From NCBI GenBank assembly GCA_902728285.1, contig CACVBU010000351.1, forward strand, positions 1,360,370 to 1,424,369: DNA of 64,000 nt, read 5' to 3'. Shown here piece after piece: positions 1 to 12,300 of the stretch. Made by a program: the position numbers and the translations under genes. Each line of letters starts with the position of its first letter. Position 1 is the stretch's first letter. This stretch comes from Clytia hemisphaerica (Eukaryota; Cnidaria; Hydrozoa; Leptothecata; Clytiidae). The notes under the pieces are model-generated. The model made no database searches. It had not been told where the DNA came from and was given only the letters and a program-made list of their open reading frames with translations.

Positions 1-336
1 ACAACTAAGTGATCACTTGTTCGACAGTGCATCAGTTCAACTGATTTGACAAGATTTGTCAAAAAATGTACCGTCAATTCTGGCGAATTGGGCGATGGAA
101 AGCGGTAGAAAGGGATAAAAAGCGCCAAGAAAGCGACAACATTTGTTTCCACCAAAAGTTAGAAAAAAACTTTTTCCCTCACTTTTTATCACTTTCTATC
201 GCTTCTTATTGCCCAGTGGGAACCAAGCTTAAGAAACCTTGAGGCTGCTTGGTAAAACTAGTTTCTTTAAAAAAACGTGTATTTACATTTTGGTTGATAA
301 CAAACCATGTGAATAAGGTTTTCTAGAATAAATAAT

Positions 337-608
337 ACACGCTTTTTTTTTTATAAGAATGGTGTAAATCCATTTCATCATAGATATTCTTAACTTTTTT
401 GGGAAAATCATCCTAAAATATTCTTACAGAATTCTTATTACTTGGGGGTAATTGGCAATTTATAATTTAGAATGCTCTAAAAATGACATTCTTTGCTTGA
501 ATAGCAAAATTCCATGATGGTGATATTCTTAGCATTATTCTTAATTTTTTGGCCATTTTCATCATGGACATTCTTATAAAGTGTATTCTTATAAAAAAAA
601 AAACGTGT
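337..608. mobile_element. MITE family A, copy 1
   Basis: About 270 bp bounded by inverted ends ACACG-(T)n-ATAAGAAT and ATTCTTAT-(A)n-CGTGT. The interior is itself partly palindromic (ATTCCATGATGGTG... against TTTCATCATGGACATTC). A second copy of the same length is at 28278-28547. There is no coding capacity, so it is non-autonomous. Confidence 0.75.
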
Positions 609-847
609 ATACGTTTTTTTATAAAAACAAGCAATATAAGAACATAAGGCTTCGTTGGCATATTAGAACATTTTAAGGCTTTGGGAACTCTAAAACACCT
701 AATTTCTTAGAAAAACGGACAAAAATACTCACAAAATGGTGAAAATAAGAAAATGTTTATAAGAACATTTTAAGGCTTAAATCTCAAAAAGTTAAAAACA
801 TCCTAAGACTTCAAAAATTTAGGATGTCCTTATAAAAAAAACGTGTA
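606..847. mobile_element. MITE family B, copy 1, abutting family A
   Basis: Bounded by CGTTTTTTTATAAAAACAAG and TTATAAAAAAAACGTGTAC. The interior (AACATTTTAAGGCTTTG...) recurs at 10023-10268. It starts where the family A copy ends, so the two are nested or back to back. Confidence 0.65.
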
Positions 848-1160
848 CCCGACTCTTGAAATCTCTTTGACGTCCATATTGAATCTTGCTCCATACCTTT
901 CATTGTTTTCAGTTTGATTTTTTTTGATATGATTATGATTATTCTCTCAGCTGAATAAAAACAGACTTTCTTCGAATCAAAATCTGAATAGACGATTTAA
1001 ATGTGGACTCCAATATTGAATGAGATAAAATTATTGTTCCTGTTTTTCAGATCTTGGATTTGATTTATTAAGAGGATTTGGGTCATCCAAACGCTTTTTG
1101 CTATCACATTTCGTTTTATTGAAAATTGACGAAGTATATACATACACATATGGGAAATGA

Positions 1161-2234
1161 ATGATGTTTTTCTTGTCTTTGTTGATGTTTCATTCGACTT
1201 TATTAATTGAAGCCGCTGGTCAAAAACAGAGGACTTATTGTTTGAAAACAAGAAATGTGACCATGATTCTTGACTTCAGCTCAATCGGAGTGTCTAGAAA
1301 CTTTTGGAACAATGTTGAAAACTATGACCCGACAAACCTATACCAGCTCGCCTCACAGTTACTGCGAATACCATGTACAGAGGTTTGGATGTATTCACAT
1401 CTCAGAAAAAGATCGATTCAACTAAAAGAAAATAACCTTATGTTATATTTGGAAAATGAAGTGGCTGCGTTGACGATGATCGAGATTAGTGATTTTCTTG
1501 TATTTATATCAAGACTCCCTTCAGGCAATGGGGCTATCAAACAAACTATCGTATATCTGCACTACCAATTACTCATTATCAACAGTTATTATGCGAGGAA
1601 AGATGACGAGAAAAAGAAAGCAAATGCATTAGAAGAACTGCAAAATGAAAAACATTATAATATTTTAATACATTGTAATGGAGGTCGTGCTCCTAATAGT
1701 ATATCTGAAGGCTATTTTTGCTCACTTTTAAAAGCCTTTGTACCGAAACAACAATTTTTATTTGCAAGGCTACCAATAACAAATAAGCACCTAATGAAAG
1801 TCGTGCTAGATTTGGTGAAAAATGTTAACTATAAAAAGATCGAATTTTTCGGTCGTCTTAAACATTTATGTTTGAATGATTATACCACATTAAATGTAAT
1901 TTTGACTCTGGGAGGTGCAGGTATTGACCTTTACACGACAGTTATAAACTCACTGCAATGGTGTTTCAATGCTGGTTTGGATTTGGACGGGTTAGTCACC
2001 ACTTGGACAGAATTGTATGGCGACTATGAGGTAATATCCATTTTAAAAGCAGGTGTTCAGCGAACTAACACTTCACAAAGCGTCAGACTTTTGGTCACTG
2101 ATTATAAGACAAAAGGTTCGCCTGTTTTGAAAGAAAAAAGAAATATCATGGTTTGGAAAGATGATTTGTATGATCCTTTGTTTTTTCGAATGTTGGTCGA
2201 TCAAATGAATGTTGCTGTATGTGGTGAAAATTGA
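1161..2234 (+). CDS. Unknown 357-aa protein with N-terminal signal peptide, intronless
   Basis: An uninterrupted ORF of 357 codons. A TGA stands directly before the ATG-ATG start, so the start is fixed unless an upstream exon splices in. Residues 1-19 ([19 protein letters not shown]) look like a signal peptide; no second clear membrane segment is visible. Cysteines are scattered (TYCLK, RIPCTE, IHCNGG, GYFCS, HLCLN, LQWCF, VAVCG). I do not recognise the family. It lies on the opposite strand just downstream of spatacsin exon 30, so it is either nested in a spatacsin intron or sits beyond a truncated spatacsin gene. A partial copy of its 3' end follows at about 2267-2366. A secreted orphan protein or a piece of a mobile element are both possible. 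Confidence 0.55.
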   Translation: MMFFLSLLMFHSTLLIEAAGQKQRTYCLKTRNVTMILDFSSIGVSRNFWNNVENYDPTNLYQLASQLLRIPCTEVWMYSHLRKRSIQLKENNLMLYLENEVAALTMIEISDFLVFISRLPSGNGAIKQTIVYLHYQLLIINSYYARKDDEKKKANALEELQNEKHYNILIHCNGGRAPNSISEGYFCSLLKAFVPKQQFLFARLPITNKHLMKVVLDLVKNVNYKKIEFFGRLKHLCLNDYTTLNVILTLGGAGIDLYTTVINSLQWCFNAGLDLDGLVTTWTELYGDYEVISILKAGVQRTNTSQSVRLLVTDYKTKGSPVLKEKRNIMVWKDDLYDPLFFRMLVDQMNVAVCGEN

Positions 2235-2266
2235 TTCATGTAAAACTTTTTGTCATTTATTCGCTG

Positions 2267-2366
2267 GTTAAATTCGCCTGTTTTGAAAGTGAAAACACTT
2301 TGGCTTGGAAAGGAGATTTACATTATCCCTTGTTTTTTCGAATGTCGGTCAAGGGGCATTTTGCAG
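2267..2366 (+). pseudogene. Decayed partial copy of the 3' end of the 357-aa ORF
   Basis: This stretch repeats the pattern of 2119-2205: TTCGCCTGTTTTGAAAG, then a TGG-TTGGAAA-type segment, then CCTTGTTTTTTCGAATG. There are small gaps and substitutions and the frame is not open. It looks like a local tandem duplication of the last 30 or so codons followed by decay. Confidence 0.5.
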
Positions 2367-2867
2367 TATTTTTCATTTAATCCAACTATAAATCAGGTTT
2401 GATTAGTATTTGTCAATTTAGAAACTTATTGAGTGGCAAATTTCACTTTCGGTCTAAATTTTTCCTCGGTATTGAAAAGGGCACTCAATTATTTTTTTCA
2501 TAAAATATTTTGCCTGAATGATGTATACTCTGTTTTTTATAACATCTTTTACTAAATTCATGTTGTCACTTTAAATAATCAATGCTTTATTTGACAAAAT
2601 TATCAGTTGGCTATGGTTTTTAACTACTAAGCACGTTTCTAGAGTCCTCGTTTTAATGAATTGTGCTTCATGTTTCGACAGATAAAACAAAAATTAGGTC
2701 TAGTGGTCTAGTCTATATATTAATAGCCGTACTCTGTATGTCACTTTGTTTGTTTGTCTGTCTGTCCGTGTGTTACTTTCGTTTTCGCAATGTTTTTGTT
2801 GATAGAGCCTGGTTTAGACTTCGTTCGGCCTTTGTTTTGAAATTAAACACCCATCTACATTTAAGCA

Positions 2868-3109
2868 ATGGGCTCTTCCAGAAAAAATCCGTTCATGGGG
2901 GTGGAGGATGAATTGTCCAGGGGTATTGAAAAAATACCAAACAATTGCAATGTCCAGGGGTAATTTTTTGTGTCCACGGGGTTGATTTAATGTTTGTCCA
3001 GGGGTATAACCCATGTCCATGGTGTTAAAAATCAAAATGTCCAGGGGTAATTCATGAAAAAAATAATATCCTCCACCCCCCATGAACGGATTTTTTCTGG
3101 AAGAGCCCA
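2868..3109. mobile_element. MITE with 30-bp inverted ends GGGCTCTTCCAGAAAAAATC
   Basis: The left end, TGGGCTCTTCCAGAAAAAAT continued by CCGTTCATGGGGGTGGAGG, is matched in reverse complement at 3070-3109. The interior has several copies of GTCCAGGGGTA. 242 bp, non-coding. A diverged relative is at 49549-49805. Confidence 0.8.
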
Positions 3110-3304
3110 ATTTTAATTTCTGCCTTGACTTGCTCGCTCGCTCTTTTTTTCTCTTTTCTTTTATGTCTTTTCGAATGTAATTGACAATCATATTTAATAA
3201 CTAATGACATTCGAATTCTTTTCAAAACAAAACAAAATAATTTTAAAGAAAATTGAAAAAAGAGCAAATCTAAATCAAAACATAAAAAACATAAAAATTT
3301 TTAC

Positions 3305-6300
3305 CTCGAAAAATTGAGCAGAAAGTTCAGGAAGACAATCCATTTCTGTGAACGTGCGATGTGCATATCTCCAAAAATTACAACGCGATTCCAAATCTAC
3401 CCAGCATTCCTTGTTGCGTAGTAATTTCAGTTCGTGCCGAAGCTAAAAGGTGAAATTATTATATTTTGGAGTAGAAAGATAGAAAAGAATATAGTGAAAA
3501 GCGAAAGTACGAGATAGTTGGTTGGTCGACACAAAGATTCGTCTTTTGCGATAAAAGTCGCCGAATGAGTTCTTGGCATAATTCAATAAAAGATTATTTT
3601 GGGATTGTTTATTTTGAAGGAAATCTTCAATTCTATTTTATTTTCAACATTTTTAGTTGACTTTATGGGCTTAACATTTCATTTGGTTGCATTCAAGCTT
3701 TAATAAATCTCTCATGAATTTAGTATAGAATCCATCTTGTGGCTGTTTTTTCACATTTGGGCACCGACAAAGAACCTTCAGGAAGCGATATTTTGATGAA
3801 ATGAGTTCATGGAAAAAACGTTCAGAATTGAAATGTAAAGAACCAAACAGTCCATTTTTCCTCTTTTTGGAGCTGAATTAGGTGGATTAATTTTCACGTG
3901 GATTAATTTTTGCGAGACGAGAATTTAAAGAATTCGCGTGGAATTTGCGAATCAAGGGTCTCCAAAATTTTCCGTGAAAATATGAAAATTCTCGAAAAAC
4001 GCAAAAAAAATAAATCCGCTTAAGGTAATTCGGACAAAAATGTAATCAAACTGATATTATCCCGTAACAATTATTGTATTATCATATAACACCCATATTA
4101 CTGTATTAGACGAATTATAGACGGTTAAATGAAACAAACCTTCTGCAAAGTGATGTTACTTTCCGGTAGACTGTGAAGTTTTGCAAATGAGTATGATTCA
4201 TCAAATGCACCACTATCCAGCAAGCGTTCATACAAAGCATAGACTTCTTGATCAAAAGACTCAATGTTGGTCGTACACAACCGTTGAACGGAAAACTGGA
4301 CACCGGTTGGGTACAAAATGTCGGCCGTTTGTTTACACAATTGAAAGTTGGGCACTGAGAAAATGACAAAAATTAAAAAAATTTATTGTCAAAGAATCTT
4401 TTCAGGTATTTGGCTTGAGTAAATTCTTATGAATTCTTAAAACAAACGGGTTGGTGATATGTCTTTGATTAAAGGCCTCCCACTGCCCAAAGAATTCACC
4501 GAATGAGGTACAATCCTTTTCGGGAAGGTCGAAAAAATCGACAAAAATCCGCACAAAACTATAAAGTTGTCGAAAGTTCATGCAATCTAAATGTGGACGC
4601 GAAATAATCTAAAAGAAAAACTCCAAGCAAACATGGGAAGTCGTTACATTGGAGTGGGATTTTTCCCGAATTTGCTTTGAGAAAAGCAAGTTTATGTATC
4701 GGAGGATATCGAGGGTGAGGGTAAGTGTCGTAAGTCGGCGCAAAAACAAAGTCGATAGTTGATGTGCGGTTCTATATCACCTTCGCTTACCTAAACAGAT
4801 GACGACATTGGTGTTTTTACCGTTGTCGAGCAAGGTGGACCGCAATATTTGAGACATTTCAACGTTGCTTTATATCGACTTACCTCCAAAACATAAACTT
4901 GCTAATTTCATTAAGGCCGACAAATTTGGTGTTTGTAAAAAAACATCCTTCTTCGAGCATGAACAAATCAAACTCACCTTGTCTTTCAAACATGAAACCG
5001 AACTTGGAATCAGCCAAATAATGTAGTAATTTGTATGAATGCAAAGTGGACGGACTTTTCTCAAGGAGTAACGTAATGCAAGAGAATGCAAAATTTTCAC
5101 AATAGTATGAGTCATGGTTTGTGGAGAAAGTTTTGGAGACATTGTTTCTGTTTCTGTAAGCCTTGTATTCGGTCTGAAAGTCAGCCAGCAATGATAGCGT
5201 ATGTTTTTCCTCTCGATTAAACATATATGCTTCAAAAAATTGAACCAAATAAAGAAGCGGGTCTGTCTAGAAAGAGTGAAAAATAAGCAATTTTGGACAT
5301 TTTCTACAGACACCACCACCCTTGCAGTTATTCCATAGTGTAGTAACTGATTTTACCCTCAAAATTGGTGTATACTACCCCCAAAAATGCCAAATTTGGC
5401 AATTTGTTCACTGAATTCCTCATTTTTGATACCATTTTACTGGGTACGTCTTATTAACGACCGTTCAAGAGTTAAATATCTCAATCATTTTCCAAGTTTG
5501 TTAAAATATCTTTCATGCCTTGATTGAAGAAAAAATGTTTTGAATTTTTTTGCTTCCGGAATTTTTAAAAACCTAAAATTTTAAGTGAAAAATTGAAAAA
5601 TTTGCTCACTTAGTACACCATATCCTACCAAAATCGACAATTTTGGGCTTAGGCACCACCCATGTTGCAGTTTATAGTCCACTGGTGGAGTAACTGTTTT
5701 CCCAAATTTTGGTTTATATACCACCACGGTAGTAATTGTCATAGTGCTTATATAATAACTGCATGACCCCCCCCTGCTTTTCTACCTTAGTTGCGCGGGC
5801 ATTTTTTTGTCCGCTTTATCCCACTATAACCGTCCCAATCCTTTTTTGACGCATTTTTCTATAGTCTAAAGGTGCGAAAAAGGACTGGGTAAGGACTCTA
5901 GTCTGAGGAAAACACAAACTCTGCTTTAAAAATCTTTATCGATTTCTGTTTTGATAAGTTCTAAAACCTTAAAACACCAATCTCATAAAAGCTACCCTTG
6001 TGTTTTTTTTCAAACTTATTTTGAACAATCTTTGGTAAATTTTAATTAACCAGGGATACAGAATCTGTTGGACGCACTTCTTAATTCAAAAGAAATGCTC
6101 TATCCATGATATGTACCATTGCAATATCATCCACGGACCCAACAGCTGATTGGTTAAAAGTGACGTATTGATTGATTTTATATCACTTACAACCATTCAG
6201 CTGTTGGGTCCGTGATTTAATGTCAGAAGATATTGCAATGGTGCATATTATGAATAATGTTTTCATACCTTTCTGAAAATGATAAAACCATGACAAATGA

Positions 6301-6384
6301 GCTTTGCGTATTTGACACCTTCAGTCAACAAACATTTCACAATTGTCAAAAGATCTTCATTTGACCAGCGATGATTCCGAAGCA
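3305..6384 (-). CDS. SPG11: Spatacsin exons 27-30 (last exons in window)
   Basis: Exons at about 6269-6384, 4884-5266, 4140-4354 and 3305-3442. Exon 27 HRWSNEDLLTIVKCLL corresponds to human HTWNLEDLSVIWRTLL. Exon 28 DPLLYLVQFFEAYMF corresponds to human SPLLLVMEMYELCMFF. Exon 29 YALYERLLDSGAFDESYSF corresponds to human SILERLQTDGQFALARRV. Exon 30 starts LRHELKLLRNKECWVDLESR and continues NFWRYAHRTF, matching the human segment ARIDFWKKCHENF. Exon 30 ends TTCGAG/GTAAAA, so the message continues to the left. Confidence 0.88.
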
Positions 6385-9300
6385 CTGGCAGTAGAGAAAA
6401 TATAGTAGGATAGTAAGTGACTTTAAAAGCATTACAATTCTCTAATGCAGGAAACACCACACCACATTTCCCATTATTCTATGAACTGTTTGGCATTACT
6501 TCATTTCTTCCAAAATCTATAGACGGCTTTCGGGATACGTTATTTGTTTACTCACGTGACTTACCGCCCGATTTTTTGGAGGCAGAAAGACCATAACATT
6601 AGCTGGAGACAAAAACATTTTTTGTTTTGATGAAGTCTCTGGTAGGTTTTTTGAAAATAAATTTTAGTATGTTTTCTCAGAGGTATATAGGCTTACCTTT
6701 CATGAATTTCGAAGAGATATGACTTGTAGTTTTCAAAAATTTGATTGACATTCACTCACCTCCATATAAATCGTAAGTCTTTTTGCCTCCAATAATCAAG
6801 CGCAATCGCCCGCCCACATCAGTCCGCCCACATCAGTCCACCCGTATAAAATCAAAAAATTGAAACCCGCTTATAAAACATTGTCCACATGAAGCAACTC
6901 CAAAAAATGAAACCGTAAGAAAGTATATTCATCTGGTGGGTGTCGGCGAAGTTATGAGTGAGGGAGTCTATCCCCTTTTCTAGTTGCGTTTGACCTGGGA
7001 GGTGGAATGAACCCTTGGATTGTAAAGCGAATGCTCTACCGACTGAGTTACCCGGCCCTAAAAAACCCCTTAAAAAACTTAATAAAAGAAGAATTAGAAA
7101 CAGTGTTTGACAATTACTCCTGTGTGCTTAATTGTAGTGGGGTCATTTTTTTCAATTTTTGGAAAGAAATCACCCCCATATCACTTTATAATAACCCCCA
7201 ATTTTATGACCTTTACGCTACAAAGTGCCAAAATTGGCCAAAAACCTTCACTTTCCTAGAGATTTTTAGCAAAATCAGGTCAATAGCACTTAATTATGAA
7301 CACCTCCCCCCCCCCCCCAATATTGTTGATTTTTATCTGAAGTGCCCAACCCCCCTGCTCATTCCACCGTGAGTAAAGATTATTATTTTGCCGAGTCATC
7401 TTTTTTATTTTTCCCGTAGCAAAACGCATTTTTATCAATTTTATATCCAACCTTTGCCGAGATTACCTCCGACCCAGGAATGAATTATATTTATGGTGGG
7501 AGTCAAAAAATTAACTTACTCAAAATTGCGTCTTCATCTTTGATATCTATAAACGAAATATCTAAGGCTTCACTGATGCGTTTTCCAGGTGACTGCAATG
7601 TTATTTACATTGCGTTGCATTCACTCAGGAAATTAAACAGTGTTATAGCACATCAAATTTTTCTGCAATCTTCTTGCAAATGCAGCAAAAAACTTTTACG
7701 GACAGGGGGGGGGGGTACAGCCGCAGGGTACTAACCCATAGGGTACTAACCTGATTTTTAAGAAAAATTGTCTTAGGTACCACCACCCCCTTTTTAGTAC
7801 CGGGTACTAACTTTTTTTTAAGGAAAAAGGGACCCCCACCCCCCCTTTTAGTACCGGGTACTTACTTTTTTTTAAGGAAAAAGGGACCCCCACCCCCTTT
7901 TTAGTACCGGGTACCGGCTTTAAAATTACCAAGGAAAATAGGAGACACCACCCTTAAAACTTGCCAAGCATGGTCCCAATCTTTCAAAAGCCAGCAAAAG
8001 CAGCTCTTTGTTGTTATTTTGTATATACCATGTTTTTAACTCAGATCCTCTTAAAAGTTCTTTAAATCAAACACAACTTTTAATTACAAAGGTAAAACAA
8101 GGGAATTCCTTGGCAAAAGTAAAATATTATATAGCTGTAATAACAGCAATAAAAGTATATATCTATCAGAAGAAGTAAAAATCAAGTTGATAAAAATGGA
8201 GAATAGTATGAAAGCTTGGATTGGATGGATTTCCTTACTTTTTTCTTCAATAGATTGGTAATTTATTCAAATTATTCAAAACTGTGTCAATCTTTTATGA
8301 AAGAAGTTGAAATAGAAAAAAGTTGCATTGTTGGCTCTGGTTGGCTTTGCTTAGTTGACCTGGCTCTGGTTGGCTTTGCTTAGTTGACCTGCCTCCGTCT
8401 TAATTGTCATAAACAGACAAACAAACAAACAAACAAACAAACAAATATAAACAGAAATAAATTATAGGGTATAAATAAACTGCAATAAACTAAAATAAAC
8501 TAACCCCTCTAACAAAAACCAGGCTGTAGGAATCATCAGTTTGGATAAGAATTTTATTGTTTAAAAGACAGATTGTATCACTTTGGATGCAACAGCTTGT
8601 AATTCTTTTTCATCAGAAGGCAATGACAAACATATACCTCGTTCTAACTTGAGATATCAAAGACGAACTATCCTTCTCACTAATTAAAACAATACTAATT
8701 TTGAACAATAGCATTCTTTACATTAGCTATTTCAATATTTGTATAACCATGGAGGTATAAAGAAACAGGAGAAGTATGCTATTGTAACCATGCTCGCCCT
8801 ACGATTAAAAAAATTACGAGGTAGGCATGCTCATAATCTCATATATCGTGCATTTTTAATGAGCTCTTTTGTTGATAGGTGAAATCTTATTGGCTAACTT
8901 AAGTGTTGGAAATAAGATGAGACGAGATTTATTGTTTCTGACATTGGTGTAAGAAAATATTTGGACTAAAAAAGGGCCTGTAAACTTTGCAATCCTTCAT
9001 CAAATGACAAGATTTTTCGATCAACATTTTCTTCAAGGTGAACCCTATTGCTTAATACTTTCCTCCAAAATTCTCCAGCGACTTTTTGTCTACAAATTGG
9101 GTCTGAAATTGTGTGTGCTTATAAAGAACTTTTTATTTTCTGGCTAGAGAAAATATCTTTTCAAAACAAAATTTAATGGATGCCAATATTGAACGCAAAC
9201 TTATTTCGTGGAGCTAAATTTTATTTTATTCTCGTATATTAGAAGGCTAGAAATCTTCGATGCTGAAAGTAAGAATGTTCAGAACAGACTTGAGTTCTAC

Positions 9301-12300
9301 TAAAAAGTCGTATTTCGTCGGGCGAGCCTAGAATTTCTTTTGATTTATTACATAAAAGAAATCAAAAGACTTTAACGACCAATAAAATTCTCGTCTTAGA
9401 AAGTAGGGAAAGTACCCATGAATTTGAATAAAATAATTCTTTATTGATAGAAACTAGAAACATAACAGTTCTTTTTTCTGAAAACTATTGAAACTAACAA
9501 CCTCCAAACTTCCCTACATACTTGATAAGCAGGGAAAGTACCTTCAATTGGAAGGGGAAACTTTTCAATACTGTCAGATACTGTAAGCCATAACAAGGAA
9601 ATCTTTTCTCATCAAAATCCTGAAAGTTGAAGACAAAAAATTAAACAAATGTATCATATTCAGGGCCTGAGTACTTGAAGAAAAATTGAAATGATACCCA
9701 CCCCACCCCTAAAATTGGTACCGGGTACTAACTTAAAATTGGAGATATACCCACCCCCACCCCAAAATTAGTACCGGGTACTAACTTTTTTGAATTTCCA
9801 AATTAGACACCACCACCCGGCTATGGGTTAGTACCCTGCGGCTGTATCCCCCCCTGTTACGGAAAAATATACAAGGGCCTGCAAAATTTACATTGTAGTC
9901 ACCTGAAAAACTTATCAGTGCAGCCTTAGCTTAAGGGTTGCCTCGATTATTCTGATCTTCTAGTCGTAAATGTTCTCCGAACAAAACTTTAAAAACACAG
10001 AGTTCCTAATCTTTACGTATTATTCACGCTTTTTTTATAAAAACAAAGTATATAAGAACCTGGGGATTCGATGGCCAAATTATCAAGAACAAGTTAAGAA
10101 CATTTTAAGGCTTTGTGGACTCTAAAAGATCCAATTTCTGAGGAAAATGGACAAAACTACTCAAAATATGGCGAAAGCACGAACATGCTAAGAACATCTT
10201 TAAAATTAAAACTCAAAAAGTTAAGAACGTTTCTAAGAAATTTTGGAGGTTCTTATAAAAAACCGTGCAACTGTCTAGACATCTTACCAAGTATACTGCT
10301 GCATATCTTGAATCTCATTTCTTCATTCACACTACACACATACCAAACGCAAAGACACTCCCAACAATCAGCTTCCTGCAAAGTAAAAATTAGCAAATTT
10401 AGTATTTTGTTATATACGGTAAAAGCTTGGTTCCCACTGGGAACCGATGGAAAGCGACAGAAAGTGAGTGAAAAAAATATTTTTTAACTTTTGGTGAAAA
10501 TATTGTGTCGCTTTCTATCGCCCACTATCGCCCACTTTCGCCAGAGTGAAAAGATGAAAGAGTTTTCACATTTATCGCTTTCTATTGTCTAACATAAAAA
10601 AGTTCCGACAATTTGTGAACATAGACTTTCGAAAAAATTCACGTTTTCTTATAAGAATATCATTCTGTAAATAAATAACTTATATGTAAGGCAATTTTTT
10701 TTACAAAACTTACCTCATAACAAGCGGCCAATACAGTTAAGAGTGGATTAAAAACAGCCAGCGAATAAGCCAGTAATTTTCTCCATGGTGTATTGTTGTC
10801 ATCACATTGTAGGAGCAAATCGACCAAATTGTTACTATTAGGAATTTCCGACATCTCTTGGAAATGTGTATCTGAAACCACAAAAGTAAATTTTGGTTCC
10901 AACTGTATTATTGTAAAGATCTGTTGATAGAAAAAAGCTTTAAGAGGGCAAAAGTGAATGTTCCAACTGTATTATTGTAATAAAGTTGTGTTGTTAGCGA
11001 CTGTAGTGCAGTGGTAGAGCATCCGTCTACAGTGCGCAAGGTCGTGGGTTCAATCCTCGGCTGGGTCATACCAAAGACTATAAACTTAGTACAAAAATGG
11101 TACATGACGCCTTTAAGCTTGATATTCAGCAATTAAGAGAAGGATCAAGGGTACATGGAGCAATCCAGTGAGAAAGATTGGCGCCCTTTCCTAACTTCGA
11201 GTAGATAGCTATTGAAAGAAGAGCCTTCGGGTCGCCTCCGACTGCGGTCAAGACTTACTTACGTGTTGATAGAAAGTTATCAAGAGGGGATATTTTGCTT
11301 GGAAAAAAAGTGAAGTTTGCAATCGAAACCAATCAAATATCAGAGCTTTATTCCATAAAAGCTATTATAACAGGAGATAACACAAAGAAAACATTTAAAA
11401 GCAAATTCCCGATATTTTACTGCAAATTTTTATTGTTTATAGGAAAGAAAACCGACTGCCAAGATGCAAACAATCTAGTCTACACAATGGGCAGCTCCAG
11501 ACTTACGACTTAAGTCTTATGAAGAGGAGCTTTAAGCTTGGAACAAAGAAAGATATGACATCTGCTAACGGGTCCGTGCTCATGCACGTTTTTGCACGGG
11601 GTCTGGGAGGTCTGCCATTCAGACTAAATATGACATAGCCTACATACCATCTAAAAGTTGTAAATCGTCACCATGCTGCAGCTTTTGACCATGTCCCTGG
11701 TTATTGCCATCTACTTGATCTTTCTTCGGCGTCGATGTCATGGGGAGCTGATTGGTTATTCTCGTCATGTTTTCATCTGATGGCGAGGTAGCCAACTCAC
11801 GAGGATTTTCACTGACACTCCCTCTGGAGGAGGGTAAACCAGTGGTACCAAGTTTCGAGTAAAATTGAGCACGATAGTTCTTCTATACAAAAAAAAGCAA
11901 TAAAAATGAAATGAAGTATAGTTTTAGCGTTCTCTAATTCAATTTTCAAGGGGTATTTAGATTTTCATCAAATAAGGGAGCTTATCGAATAGTGGATCGT
12001 CGTTTAGAAGTGTTTCTTGTTGACAATGACTTTCAATATTATCGAATAATGGAGCGTATCGTATAGTGAAAAACGCCGAATAAGAGAGTATCGACTGTAA
12101 ATCATCTTACAGCTATTTTTGACGTACATTCAGACACAAAAATAGTTCTTCGGCCTTACAGTAGGTCCCGTCACAAAAAAATGAGAAAGGCGAACATAAA
12201 CATTTTTCTATTGTCCCAAGACTTTCAGCAATTTAACGTATATTAAAGTCCAAATTTATAAAAAAATGTAAAGGTAGTAGTGAAAGCACTGCATAAGTTT

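Noticed and set aside
2663..2911. 82-codon plus-strand ORF with hydrophobic start
   Set aside because: It runs from a low-complexity TGTCTGTCTG stretch into the end of a MITE; no support as a gene.
8560..8650. Possible minus-strand exon (LPSDEKELQAVASKV)
   Set aside because: Borders are poor and the spatacsin phases are already satisfied without it; more likely element sequence.
10999..11075. Functional tRNA gene
   Set aside because: A and B boxes are good but the acceptor and anticodon stems do not pair, and a SINE body follows.
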